DNA from: Hydrangea macrophylla
Lineage: Eukaryota > Streptophyta > Magnoliopsida > Cornales > Hydrangeaceae
Direction: 5' to 3'
Assembly (NCBI GenBank): GCA_033977485.1
Contig: CM066998.1
Span: 58,494,274 to 58,558,273, forward strand
DNA length: 64,000 bases
Below the pieces are notes generated by a model. The model searched no databases and was not told the DNA's origin. It saw nothing but the letters and a program-made list of their open reading frames with translations. Below, piece by piece: positions 33,196 through 44,779 of the stretch (position 1 is its first letter; each line of letters begins with the position of its first letter). The position numbers and the translations under genes are program-made.

Positions 33196-33545
33196 GGTTT
33201 GAGAAGTTAGGGCACACACATGCATCTCCTTTTTTTTTTTGTTCCATAGCATAAGTGATTCTTTTTCATTTTTGTCATTTTTGTTTTTTGTTTTTTTTTT
33301 TTCCTTTTCAGATATGGGTTATGAGAAGTTAGGGCACACACATACATATCTTTCTTTTCCTTAATTTTTTTTTTTCACATAACAGAGGTGATTCTTTTTC
33401 ATTTTTCCCCCTTTTTTTTTTTTTCCCTTTTCAGATATGGGTTATGAGAAGTTAGGCCACACATATACATATCTCTTTTTTTTTTTCCCATAACAGAGGT
33501 GATTCTTTTTCATTTTAAAATTTTTTTTCCTTTTCAGATATGGGT
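33196..33545 (+). repeat. Tandem acceptor-plus-ATG repeat in MULE leader
   Basis: About four units of 100-120 bp each hold a T-rich tract, ttttcag, then atatgggttatga. ATGs of the repeat lie at 33314, 33437 and 33540, the last being the transposase start. A degenerate first unit is near 33196. The same array is at about 22910-23255 in the duplicated block. Confidence 0.85.
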
Positions 33546-36500
33546 TATGATCTGCATGAAATTGTAGTTCACTGCAATTCAAAATTATATAGCATAGAGA
33601 ATGTCGACCCAGATAGATACTGTTTTTTTGATTTGCAACATAATGTGTGGGAAGTTGCATTGTCTCATTTGCCCTCAAAAGTTGGAATAACCATTACATT
33701 CACTTATATTGTGCCTGGGTCTATGGATAAAAAGGTTGTTACAGAAGATAATGATGTATTGAAGATGTTTGAGTTGAATGGAAACGCTAGGTATATCTAT
33801 TTGTATGTTGAAGTAAAAGAGATTCAATCTTTGGATACAACCCAGGGTATGGTTCCTGAAGCTAATCCAACAAAAAGTGCTCCACCATTTGTGCTACCTA
33901 CAACTCCTATAACCACTGAGAGACCTGCTCCAGCTAATCCAACCTTTCCTCCTCCACCACTTGTTTTACCTAAAATGGGTAATGTAAATTGCTTTGAATC
34001 TGATGATTTAGTTAGATTTAGTTTAGATGATGATGAATGGATTGAGAAAGGTTAGACAAAGTCAGATAATAGCCACAACAGTGATAGTAGTTTTATTCTC
34101 GAATTTGATGAAAATGATAGTGGTCTCTCTGATTATCAATCTGGGGATGATTATGTAGATGTATCTAGTGGGGAAGAGAATATTGGGAGGAAAAGATCTC
34201 AACAAGCAAGAGCTGTGGAAAGAGCTTCTGCCATAACTAGGTATGGGAAGGAATTTCATAAAAGTAAAGCTTCAAAATTTGTTTTGGAAAAAGGTTTTGT
34301 TGTTTGAGAATGTGCACAAATTTAGGGATGTATTGAGAGACTACACTATTCAAGAGGGTTTTAAGATTGTGAGGTTAAAAAATGAGAAAAGTAGAGTAAC
34401 TTGTACTTGTGCTGCTGAAGGCTGTCCATGGAGGATTCATACCTCCCCTCTTCCTGATAAGACCACTTTTAAGATAAAGTCATATAATGGAGTCCATAAT
34501 TGTGTGAGGCTAACCAACAAAGCTGAAGCAACATCAACATGGATTGCTAAGAAGTTGGGGCATAATTTGAAAGACAACCCAGGGATAACACTTGATGCCA
34601 TGCAGACACTAGTGCAAAATAAGTTTGGAATAGAACCACATACAATGCAAGTTTACAGAGCAAAAACAAAGATAGTTAGTGAGTTGGAGGGAAATCATGG
34701 TGATTCATACTTTATGCTTAGGATGTATGCAAATGAGATCCTACAGACCAATCCTGGTAGCATCGCAAAAATAGAGTGTGAAAGGACTGAAATAACACAA
34801 AAGCCAATGTTCAAGAGAATATTTATTGTGTTCGATGCCATGAAGAAAGGGTATCTAAATGGCTGTAGACCATTCTTGAGTTTAGATGGTTGCCATTTGA
34901 AAGGGCCATTTGGTGGTGTGTTATTAGCAGCAATGGCACTAGATGGAAACAATGGGGTCTTACCTGTGGCTATTGGGGTTGTCGAAAGTGAAGGGAGAGA
35001 CAGTTGGTCCTTTTTCTTGACGCACTTATATACTGCTATCGAAGGTGATCAATTGAGGCCTCTCACTTTTATGTCCGACCAACAAAAGGTTTCAAATTAA
35101 CTTGATTATTTATTGTTAAAGTGATTATATATGGTTTACTATTAATGTAATTTTATTTCTTTACTATTGATGTTCTTTGTTTAAGAGATGTATTGGTTAT
35201 TTTTTTCACTATGCGTAGGGTCTTCAAGTTGCACTAAGAGAGTTTTTTCTGAATGCTACTCATCGTAGAGGTTGTCGTCACTTGTTTAGCAACTTCAAAG
35301 GGAAGTTCACTGGACTGCTAGTGAGGAAGTTATTTTGGAAGGTAGCAAGGGCTTACAATCAAATGGAATTTAAGGAGGCAATGGAGAATTTGAAGGGTTT
35401 ATACATTGAGGCCTACAATTGGCTAATAAAACATCCTCCTCTTGACATGCATTTGAAGAAAGGGTAAGGAATGACCATGTTACAAATAATCTATCAGAAT
35501 CCTTTAATAGCTGGCTTGGAAATCTTAGGGAAAAACCTATACTTACAATGCTAGAAGGTATAATGACAAAGGTAATGGGAAGGATACAAAAAAGGTTTCA
35601 AAGAGGATGTTCATGGAATGGTACTATAACAGCTCGAATTAGGGATAAGCTCAACAAATGCATTGATGAATCAAGGCACTGCAAAGTCATATTACTGGTG
35701 GGGATGAATTTGATGTGACTGATAATGTTGGTGTAAGGCATGTGTTGAATATTGGTTCAAGGAACTGTGTGAGTAGAGCTTGGCAGATTTTTGGACTTCC
35801 TTGTGAGCTGTAATTGCTTACAAGAGGTATGACATAGAGCAGTACTGTGATCCTTTTTACTCAAAGGATATATACTTGAAGGCCTATGGAGTTATGATCC
35901 ACCCAATTCCGAATTATAGGATGTAGGCACATGCAGAAGATGACACTAACCCTATTCTACCTCTTGCACTTAGGAGGTTGCCAGGAAGACAAAAAAAAAA
36001 AAAAAAAGATGATTAGAGCATGATAAAACAAGTCAAGGGAGTAGCAGGTCTCAAACATTGAGATGTCGTATTTGTGGCAATTTTGGGCATAATCAGAGGA
36101 CATGCCAAAGAGCACCAGTTGGAGCAGGCACAACACTTAGTCAAGTAATATCCTACTTTTAACTTTATAATAATTAGTGACTTTAACAACAAATTATATT
36201 GTATGTCTCATGTTTTTAGGGACAAAGGTTAGAAAGTGTGAGTGCATCCCAAACTACGGCTACAAACAGAGGAAGAGGGTAAAGGGCTGCATCACAAACT
36301 CAAGCTGCTAGCAGAGGAGTCAGGGGAAGAGGAAGGGGGCAGAGGGCTACATCACAGCCTTAAGCTGCAAGTAGAGGAGTTGCAACCAAGGAAAGAGGAA
36401 GGGGGCAGAGGGTTGCAGCACAACCTACAGTTGTAAGCAAGGCAAGGGGAAGAGGACATACCAGAGGAGTTGCACCAAGTACACAAGCTTCCACAAGCAA

Positions 36501-36554
36501 TATACGTGAAATGATTGTGCAGTGGGGTGGGAGTTTCATGGGAGGAGCAAAGTG
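33540..36554 (+). pseudogene. MuDR-type transposase, broken
   Basis: Segments in order: an N-terminal PB1-like domain (33540 to about 33830), a Pro-rich linker and acidic region, the MuDR zinc/DNA-binding region with CTCAAEGCPWRI (about 34400), and the MULE DDE core with LDGCHLKGPFGG (about 34880) and MSDQQKGLQ across an intron at 35089-35218. A segment HVTNNLSESFNSWL (about 35470), a damaged SWIM zinc finger (35790), a CCHC knuckle CRICGNFGHNQRTC (about 36066) and an RGRGQ-rich tail follow. A second intron is at 36145-36219. Breaks: TAG at 34053, an extra T near 34297, a frameshift near 35447, TAG near 35924, TAA near 36280 and 36361. Length and order fit plant MULE transposases of about 700-900 residues. 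Confidence 0.92.
36230..36475 (+). repeat. RG-rich tandem repeat in transposase tail
   Basis: About three units of 60-75 bp with gaagagg-aagggggcagaggg encode Arg-Gly-Gln-rich residues in the disordered C-terminus. Confidence 0.75.
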
Positions 36555-37136
36555 ATAAATAAGAATGTTTTTTTGGAAAACTATTTTAATTTGTTGAACT
36601 CTTTTGTGAATTGGATATGGTGATGTCCATAGTTTCATAGGATCATTGGATGGTATATTTTGGGGTATAGTGCTATGAACAAGTTTTTTTGGGGTTTGGA
36701 TAGGGATTTAGTTTAGTCAACATTTGGTTTTTTGTGGATTGGAAGGTATATTTTGGGGTTTAGAAACTATATCAAGGGTGGGCCTGTGTTTTTTTTTTTG
36801 GAATGGACAATATTTTGTATATGTGAACACCTATCCTATATGTGCCATATTTGTATGTAAATGTTCTCCAGGTTGGCTATATGTGTTATCTGTCTTATAT
36901 TTTGTATATATTTTTGCTATATGTATATGACTTGGCTGTGGAAATGCAGAAATGCAGAGAGAGCTGTGGAAATGCAGAGAGAGAGAGAGAGGGGAGGGAG
37001 TTTGTCTTGTTATATAAGCACAAAGGGGTATATTTGGTATAATGAAAAACATAATCCATGACATTAGCCTTTTCCATCCCCAAATTAACGCAGCACAAAC
37101 GGAGGGGGTGGGACTGTTACATGAAACTTTATTTTG

Positions 37137-37220
37137 AGAGAGGTGACCGTTATTATGCAAACTACAGGGGAGGTCGCTGTAATTTTACCTAACCTCAGGG
37201 GAGGTCCATGTAATTTACCC
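37137..37220 (-). repeat. MULE right terminal inverted repeat
   Basis: Complement of 32583-32668 with only a few differences. It borders the right target duplication. Confidence 0.95.
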
Positions 37221-37235
37221 TTTTTAATTCTATAA

Positions 37236-37665
37236 CATTACTATTCGGGTGGACCCACATATAAGCCATGGGTGACACAGGTCTCTCTTTGGATTTTTGG
37301 AAATTATAAAATTATATGTAATAATTTGTAGATTTTAGAAATAGGTCCTAAATTTCACACAGGCTCCCTTGGGCTTTTGAAAATTCTAGATTTACATATA
37401 ATATTTTACAAGTTTTAGACACAATCCCCCAGCACTTTTGAAAAATCTACACTTACACGTACTAATTTACAAGTTTTAGATATAGGCCCACTAAAATTAC
37501 ATCATTCACTCCCAATTAAGGGTGTTAAACCAATTCTACATACAATTTTATCATTTTATACATAATTATGTATAGATAGACCCAAAAAATTTTGTCTCAG
37601 GAGCACTGTCCCCGAACCCCTGTATACTCTACACCCCTTGATCAAAAATCCTGGGTCGGCCCCTA
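37236..37665. mobile_element. Probable hAT-type MITE, decayed
   Basis: Left edge cgggtggaccca and right edge ctgggtcggccccta are inverted in part. The interior repeats 'tttagatataggcccacta'-like units. No coding frame. Boundaries uncertain. Confidence 0.4.
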
Positions 37666-37939
37666 ACTATTCCTCTAAATCATATATATCTGCTATCCTA
37701 TTACTTGGGTGGAGTGGGATAGCATTGTATGAAATGAAGTACTTGTCACCTTATTAATTGAACCTAATAGAGTAATTTTGAACAGTGCTTCTCTATAAAT
37801 AAAAAATCAGCCAATATAGCCCTGGCCTTAATAATATGCAAGTCTTCTGATCTCAATGGTTCAAGGCTGGTAGAGGGAGAAGGGATAATGAAAGAGATAT
37901 AAGATTATGTTCATCCAGACATAAAATTATTCTGCAATG

Positions 37940-38065
37940 TAAGTGGAGGGGTTGTTGTAAGTGGGTTGGAGGGACGAACCTCTAGCTGGATGAATTGTAT
38001 CCAAAGTTTGGTGTGGGTAGGAGGGATGAACCTCTAGTTGGATGAATTGTATCCAAGGTTTAGTG
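37940..38065 (+). repeat. Tandem duplication of about 62 bp
   Basis: Two adjacent copies contain ggagggacgaacctctag, tggatgaattgtatccaa and gtttggtgtggg, with a few differences. Confidence 0.85.
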
Positions 38066-38092
38066 TGGGTTTGAATCCTATCAACTTAAATC

Positions 38093-38727
38093 TAGGGGGT
38101 GTAAGTCGGAACGGAAATTCCGATTCTGTTCTGAAAAATTCCAATTTTGGAAACATAAAAATAATTCCGAATTCCGAAATTTTCGATTTTCGAAATTTCT
38201 GAAATAAATCGGAACGGAATTGGAACACTTTTGAGATTTCTGAAAATTCCGAATTTCCGTTCCGAAAATATTCCGAATATATTCTGAGCTTAAATTTCCG
38301 AATATATTTCGAATATATTCTAAACTATAGTTTTATATATACACTTATGAGTTATGACTTATTTAATATAATATAAACTGGGGGTTTGAGTATAATTCTA
38401 AAAATATTTTGTACTGAAAACAAATTTATGAAAAAAAAACTAGGTTTTAGTTTAACAGGTATATATAGCTTTATAGTTCAAAAATACTTAATATTATTTG
38501 CTATTTATATTCCAAAAAGTTCAAAAATTCCAAAATTTTCCAAAAATGGCCGAAATTGCAGGAATTCCAAAAATTCCGAAAATTTCGAAAGTTCGGAATC
38601 GGAAATGAATATGAAATTTCCGAAAAAATCGGAACGAAAATTGGAACACCTATTTAATTTTCGAAAAATTTTGGAATTTTTTCCGATAGGGTGATTTCCG
38701 TTGCATTCCGTCCGACTTACACCCCTA
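38093..38727. mobile_element. hAT-type MITE
   Basis: The 635-bp element starts TAGGGGGTGTAAGTCGGA and ends TCCGACTTACACCCCTA, with a perfect 8-bp target duplication cttaaatc (38085-38092 and 38728-38735). The interior is made of ttccgaa/ttcggaa motifs. Confidence 0.93.
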
Positions 38728-38749
38728 CTTAAATCCATGACTTACTTGT

Positions 38750-40165
38750 GTTTGCACCCAAAAACCGCCAAAGGTTTTTGAGCCCGAATGATTGAAGTAG
38801 GCTTGGGGATTATCGGCCCAAAGTATGTCCAGGAGTGGCTGGCCGAGAGGGTGCAAAGGCCCATCGGGCTTAGGGAGAGAATGTCACGCGGATCAGAAAG
38901 ACAAGGTTGTTGTCCCAGTGTGATAGAGCCCGATAGGTAAAATAGGTCATGTGCTGACCAATCGGGTACTGTCATTGAAATAAATGAATAATAGCAAGTG
39001 TGGAAGCCCGATTGGGAGGCTAAGCATGGATAATGCTCATCGGGCACCATACTTGTATAAATGGGCTTTGGTAAGGATCGGAGCCCGACGGATGATATTA
39101 GTAGCGTGCATGACGATCGAACACCATGCTAGGAATAAACGGTAAAGGCTGGTTGCGTGAGCTCGATTGGTTGTGAGCATTCGTAAGACTGTCATCGGGC
39201 ATGAAAGTGAGAAAGCATGACAAGTGTAGGTTGCACGTGTCCGATAAAGCTGAAAGCAGTATCATGGGAGTCCGATGAACCAATGGGGGGGGGGGGGGGG
39301 GGGGGGTAGCTGTCATGATGACATCATCCTGATTTTAAGGAGGTAGAATCTGTTTGGGAAAGGAATCTGATCACGTTCAGTTGGAAATGGAAGGCTAATC
39401 CCTAAAATATTGGGATTGATTTAATTAGGATTGGGATAAGGCAAGAATTTGGGATTAGGAAAGATTCTACAATCAGTCATCTGCTTGGAGCGCAAGTTAA
39501 TGAAGTCCTTGCCTTATCAGAATTGTTCAGACCCGCTATAAATATAGAGGCAGGCCGACAGTGCAAAGCACTCCGCGTCATTTCGAGAAACAACACTCAT
39601 AGCATTCTTTCACAGCATTCAAGGTATTCAAGCTTTTGTTCTTTGGCATCCACAGCATCCATAGCATCCGTTGCAAATAGGTCTCTTCCCCTTTTTGTTA
39701 TTTTCTCAAATGTTTTTCATTCTTTGGAGAATCAGAGCATGTTCTGATCTTGTTCTTTTGTTGTGTGTTTTATTTTCCAAATATTTAATAAAATATCTGT
39801 ATTTTATTAATCGTTTGTGATTGTTTACCTAGTAAACTCTTGCACTATTTGGCTTGTGCACTTCAGTACTGCTAAAGAATTTTTGATGAGGGTACTTTCC
39901 TACTCATCACCCACAATCACCTTTTAGAAGCAGATCTTTTAAGCCTTGTGTATTACTCACACAAGCAATTTAGAAACTGTTTGCATTCACCGAACCACTT
40001 TTGGTTCTAGCACTCCCGTGCAAAACTACAAGCAAACAACTTGGTGCGTGTGCTGTGGGGTCTATACATGTGCTTGGGGTTATCCTCTGTGCTACTTCGA
40101 TAAAACGGCGTCGGCAATTCCGTCCAGGAAAGTGATGGTAAATTCGGGGTGCATAGGGCAGGTAA
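38750..40165 (+). mobile_element. LTR-like sequence, probably solo or truncated
   Basis: The order of signals suits an LTR: a non-coding upstream zone rich in ATCGGGC/GCCCGAT motifs, a G run at about 39282-39306, a TATA box gctataaatata (39535-39546), a leader, and an aataaaata signal near 39785. Toward the right end, aaaacggcgtcggcaattcc resembles the PBS of Ty3 elements. No target duplication or partner LTR was identified, so the borders and even the class are inference. Confidence 0.45.
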
Positions 40166-40490
40166 AGGGATTTCATCTCACAAAAATGGGGGAAAAAAAA
40201 AAAATTTATTCTGCAATGTACTCTTCTTTTGTTACTTGTAATCATCCATATAATGTAGGAGGTATGATTTTCTTGATTAGGACATTTTGAGCCCTTATTG
40301 TGTCCCATTATCTAAGGGTCCAAAATATTTCCCTCTTCACTGCGATAAATTTGCACATTTTGCATTAAATGTTAGTATTATAAAAATTATTATTATTTAA
40401 AAAAAGTATAATTAATTTAAATTTACACAAATTATTTGTAAAAAAATTTGGTAGTAGACAAGGTATATTATCGGCTGATCCACAATATTA

Positions 40491-40927
40491 AGGCTTAGTT
40501 TGGCCCCCACGTGGCTTTTTAAAAGTAGCTTATAAAATTTTTTATTAAGTTTGATAAATTTATACAAGTGACACATTACTCTTTAAAAAAATAGAGTAAT
40601 ATTTGGGGCACTAACAACTTTCACTAACACTTACTAACACACTCTATCTCTCTCCTAGTGGTACTGTGGGGTCTGCAGTGGGTCCCGCAGTACCACTAGG
40701 AGAGAGATAGAGTGTGTTAGTAAGTGTTAGTGGAAGTTGTTAGTGCCCCTAGCATTGCCCAAAAAAATAATCATGAAATCAAAAAGCAACCTTGAGCTTT
40801 TAAAAGCTTCCCTAAAAAAAGCCATAAGTTCAATTTTTTCAAAGCTCATAAACTAGTTACCAAATGATTTAACATAAAATTGTGCTTTAAAATAAAGAAG
40901 CACCGAAATGGGGGCCAAACTAAGCCT
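40491..40927. mobile_element. MITE with a second MITE inside
   Basis: Outer ends aggcttagtttggccccca and tgggggccaaactaagcct are exact complements. Inner arms continue with aaaagtagctta and complement. It is interrupted by copy D at 40594-40760. No outer target duplication found. Confidence 0.75.
40594..40760. mobile_element. Palindromic MULE-MITE, copy D
   Basis: The 167-bp element has the perfect 9-bp duplication aaaaaaata (40585-40593 and 40761-40769). The arms are almost perfect complements over about 65 bp, with a loop around gtctgcagtgggtc. Confidence 0.93.
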
Positions 40928-42328
40928 ATGAAGCGACAGCATATTTCCATTCGGGTAATGCAAAATATAGTGTTGCACTACAAGCAGCAACAGTTTTACT
41001 AAACGTGGTTCCAACAATCAAAAAAATTTCACAGTTTGTGTGTGTCTATATATGTATGTAACTATGTGTAGGCAGAAGATTAGGTGGGATCTCTTGAGGA
41101 AGCACATGACATGAGTTTCACCAAAATAGATCAAAAGGATATATGGCACTTTATGTCACTGGAAACGAATTATAAAAAAATAAAGGAGAATGATTCTAAA
41201 TGGAAAGCGTGATACACCTATAGATTCATACATATTTGTTTACAAATCATCCATTTGCGTTTAAACAATTAAATTAAAAGATATGATTTATCATCGTGTG
41301 GGTGGCACGAATGAATAAAGAAAATTCTTGACAGTTAGGATTGTCACAGTTTTAATTATTCTATTGTTTTTGAACCTTAAAAAAAAAAAAAATTTATTCG
41401 TACTCCATGGATGATTCAATGCATTATATGAAATACATTGACAGCATGATGTGTCGGTAGTACCATAGAGTGCATTAATTCAATTTTGAAGAATGAATAA
41501 CAAGTCTCTAAAAAAAAATTACTGGTATGTAAGTGTCTGACTTATAATTATTATTATTATTATTATTATTTTTCACTGTTGTGCATAGAAAATATACATA
41601 CATAATTTCTGCAAGCTAATAATTAGAAAAGGGTACATGGGAACTTTCTGGGTTACCTGTTGGAGCATAAACATTGTCAGAAAACTTAGAATTGCTCTAA
41701 GTTTAAAAACTTCAGGCTCATTTGGTAATAGTAACACTATGATTTTTTTATTTTTAATTTATTTATTGTTTAAAAAAAATTAAATTTGAAAACATGTTTG
41801 GTAGTTGTTTCTGGTTTTTCTTCATAAAAAATAACATAAGTGTGAAAGAAAACGAGAAAAAAAAAAGTGACTTTAAGTTGCAACTAATTTTCATTTCATA
41901 AATTAAAAAACTGAAAATTAAAAACAACAACGTTACTAAACATGCCACAGGCTCTTTGGTTAGCGACCTTTATTTTTTGCATCAGATGACAATTTTCAAT
42001 GTTAACGTCATATAGATACACTTGTTAGACTCACTTGTGCGAGTGTGGAAGTGTGACCGCTTTCTATGAAATTTGGGCAAATTCTCTAGAGCATTTGCTA
42101 TACAGGGATATAAGCATATGGCTTGATGGCCGTAAAGTGTTGCCTTTTTAACTTCATCCTAGTAAAATTGTGTGTGTGGTGTTGTCTAAGATAGAGTTCA
42201 AAATTGCGGTTACTCTAGTATAATCGGAAGCACTGTCACTACAAAAAAAGTTCAAGTTGAAAAATACATTTACTTATGTATAGTCTTATGATATGTTGCT
42301 CAGTGAACTTAAATCATTTTTTAAATAT
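40928..42328. other. AT-rich spacer with foldback repeat
   Basis: No gene seen. An (ATT)n microsatellite lies near 41547-41575. 41715-41950 is a foldback repeat with edges ttggtaatagtaacac and aacaacgttactaaac, the same type as 63498-63629. Confidence 0.5.
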
Positions 42329-43600
42329 ACAAGTGGGGGATTGTTGGACCGTGTGTGTATATTTTAAAACATGGAGGGAAACTTGAAATTTCAACTTTTG
42401 TCTTATTCATTAAACAAAGCAAAAGACTTATATTCTTATCCCACATTGGAGAATTAGAGGAAGGTGGAACCGTGGAAGACATATACGAGTGGAGGTTGGA
42501 GTAAAGGGTTGGACCCCTTAGAGGTATCAAGTTTTGTGAAAAGGGAGAATCCATGCCCAATTGGATTTACAAAAAAAACACACACGCGCACCGCCATCGC
42601 ACCATTCCGTTCCATGTGTATTGGGTTGGGCTTTGACCAACTCATATATATCTTTTTATACAAAGTCTATTTGGAAAATAAATTTTTTAAATTTGAACGA
42701 GTCAGATTTGGATTGGGACAGTTGGAGATCCAGTCTCCCTCAATCTCCTTCACGTTTTTATTTCTGATTTTTTCTCGTACGTTACCTATTTTTCTCTTCA
42801 CGTTTTGCAACGTTAACTTTTGTAACGTTATTAAAATTTATTTTATTTTGTTTTTTAAAGAGAGAAACTGCCTTCAGCTTTATTTTAATTCTAATCAGAG
42901 AGGGAAAAAAAAAATACAAAAACAAAAACAGTTTCAATATTACAGAGAGAGAGATAGAGTTTTTTGTAAAATTATTTTCTTATGTGTTTCCGAGCAATCA
43001 ATTCTGAAAGGGTGTGAGTTTTCTAGTTTTCTTCGGTGCAAGGAAATTCGAGACAAAAGCGATTTTTGAGCCGCTTTATTCCGGGGACGTCGTGGTCTTA
43101 ATCTGAACTGCTTACACATCTCGGACAGAGCCGTGAAGCATCTTAAAGTAAGCGACATTATCCGCGACTCATCCCAAAAAACGTCAAAATACCACTGATT
43201 TGTGTTAACTTTTTTTTTTTCTAAAGTTTTTGCAGGTCCAGTGTCAAATATAACCAAGATTTGGTGATTGGGAATGAACAAACGACATGAATTATAATTT
43301 GGTTTCAGGAAGGGAAAAAAAAAAAGGGTGAGTGTGTGTGTTATTTTTAGGGGGGAGGGGGTGGGGTTGTTCATGAATTATAATTTGGTTTCAGCAAGAA
43401 AAAAAAAGGAAGGTGTTGGGGAGACATCCTCCCATAAATGGTCCAAAAAGGAATAAACCTCCCACACCACTATCAGATGGAGTTGAATCCTCCCCTCCCA
43501 CTTAGGATAAAAGGATTGATGGTACTAAACCACAAGAGTCTTGGCAAAAAACTTTGCCTGCTTCAGTGAGAATCTCTTGAACATACAAAATCATCAAATT
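42329..43600 (+). mobile_element. Retrotransposon 3' end and LTR fragment
   Basis: acaagtgggggat followed by TGTTGGACC (42341) is the usual junction of purine tract and 3' LTR in plant Copia elements. Downstream are cccacattggagaatt (about 42440) and a TATA-like stretch (42645), both expected in such LTRs. No polyprotein remains upstream and the right LTR end was not found. A 27-bp segment with gaattataatttggtttcag is repeated at about 43290 and 43375. The 201-residue frame at 42464-43069 is not convincing as a gene. Confidence 0.45.
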
Positions 43601-44450
43601 TTATTCTTTGGTCTACACAAGTTGTTTTTTTTTTTCTTCATTTGATTGCCAAATAAACACATGATAAGAGATGAATGAATGAAGAAATCATAAAACTGTA
43701 AGGCTCTGTTTGGCAACATCTTTTGGATTTCATTAACGATATATGAAATTTCAAATGCTAAAATGAAACCATAATTGACCGATCAAATTTTGCAATTCAA
43801 TCACTGAAAAAATGTGTTATTTGAAAAAAAATTGCAAACTTTCAACTAAAAATAATTTTTTGCCATTGAATTATATAAGAATGGGGCCCCTAAAAAATAT
43901 GTTGCCCGCATTATTTTACTACTCGTACAAAAAGAAACCTCTGTCAATTTTTAGGGGTCCCCATAAAACAGAACCAGAGAAAGGCCTGAACCTCGCGATT
44001 TTACTTGTTCCACAACAAAGCACACCAAAATCATACACTAAGGCTTAAATATAAAATATACTTCTTAAGTTTGATCTCTGTCTCATTTTAATTATTATAA
44101 TTTTAATTATGCTAATTTGGTCTATGAAATTTTTAAGTAAAAGCAACATGATCTTAATGTCTCATTCTGTCAGAACATATGATGAATTCACCCTCTGTTA
44201 CGGATAATTATATTGATAAGCGAATGAGAAGGTTGGTGGTGTTTCATTTTATTTATTTACTTATTTTTTTCCGTAAAAAGCGTGACAATGCATAGTATGT
44301 GAATAAACATCGTCAACTTTTCTCATAGAATTGGAAATTTGGGCTACATTGTTTCTATTTAAAAATTACAAGGACTAAATTGATGCAATTGAAACTTTAG
44401 GGACTAAAATAAATCAAAGACCAAACTTCAAAGGTATATTACACTTTTGT
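43601..44450. other. AT-rich spacer
   Basis: No gene. 'ggctctgtttggcaac' at about 43701 looks like the edge of a MITE of the GGCTCTGTTTGG type; its partner edge was not found. Confidence 0.4.
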
Positions 44451-44452
44451 AA

Positions 44453-44613
44453 GAGTAATACTAGGTACACGTAAAACATACGCTTAAAAAGAACACAAGG
44501 TGACGTGGATCTCCTAAAATACTATATGTATTTATATAATTGGTAACTAAATAGTATTTTAGGAGATTTACATCAGCTTGTATTTTTTTAGGTGTACATA
44601 ACATTACTATTTT
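44453..44613. mobile_element. Foldback MITE
   Basis: Inverted arms: agagtaatactaggtacac ... ctcctaaaatactat, and atagtattttaggag ... gtgtacataacattact. About 160 bp, no coding frame. Confidence 0.75.
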
Positions 44614-44662
44614 GTAATGGGGTGAACAAAAATATATTCAAAATGAAAACCATCCCTCACCC

Positions 44663-44752
44663 GGCGCCTCCAGGCCTCGGGAGATTAGTCGAGGTGCGCG
44701 CAAGCTAACCCGGACACCCCCGATTAACCAAAAAAAAAAAACAAAAAAATAA
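44663..44752 (+). mobile_element. SINE 3' piece with 27-bp target duplication
   Basis: A 90-bp insert begins ggcgcctccaggcctcggg, contains gaggtgcgcgcaagctaacc and ends in an A-rich tail. It matches the 3' part of plant SINEs of the Au-like group from memory. A perfect 27-bp direct repeat flanks it (44636-44662 and 44753-44779). The 5' tRNA-like part with promoter boxes is missing. Confidence 0.8.
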
Positions 44753-44779
44753 ATTCAAAATGAAAACCATCCCTCACCC

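Larger units (their letters stand above)
32583..37220 (+). mobile_element. MULE (Mutator-like) transposon
   Basis: The 4638-bp element has inverted repeats of about 84 bp beginning GGGTAAATTACACGGACC and a perfect 9-bp target duplication, tttttaatt (32574-32582 and 37221-37229). It has a leader with tandem repeats, a MuDR-type transposase in at least three exons, and a 3' zone with its own small repeats. The transposase is broken, so the copy cannot move by itself. Confidence 0.96.

Noticed and set aside
32583..37220. MULE carrying a captured host gene
   Set aside because: All readable segments belong to the transposase; no host-gene fragment was recognised.
42464..43069. 201-residue frame
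   Set aside because: Phe/Lys-rich, no recognisable domain, lies in an LTR-like region.
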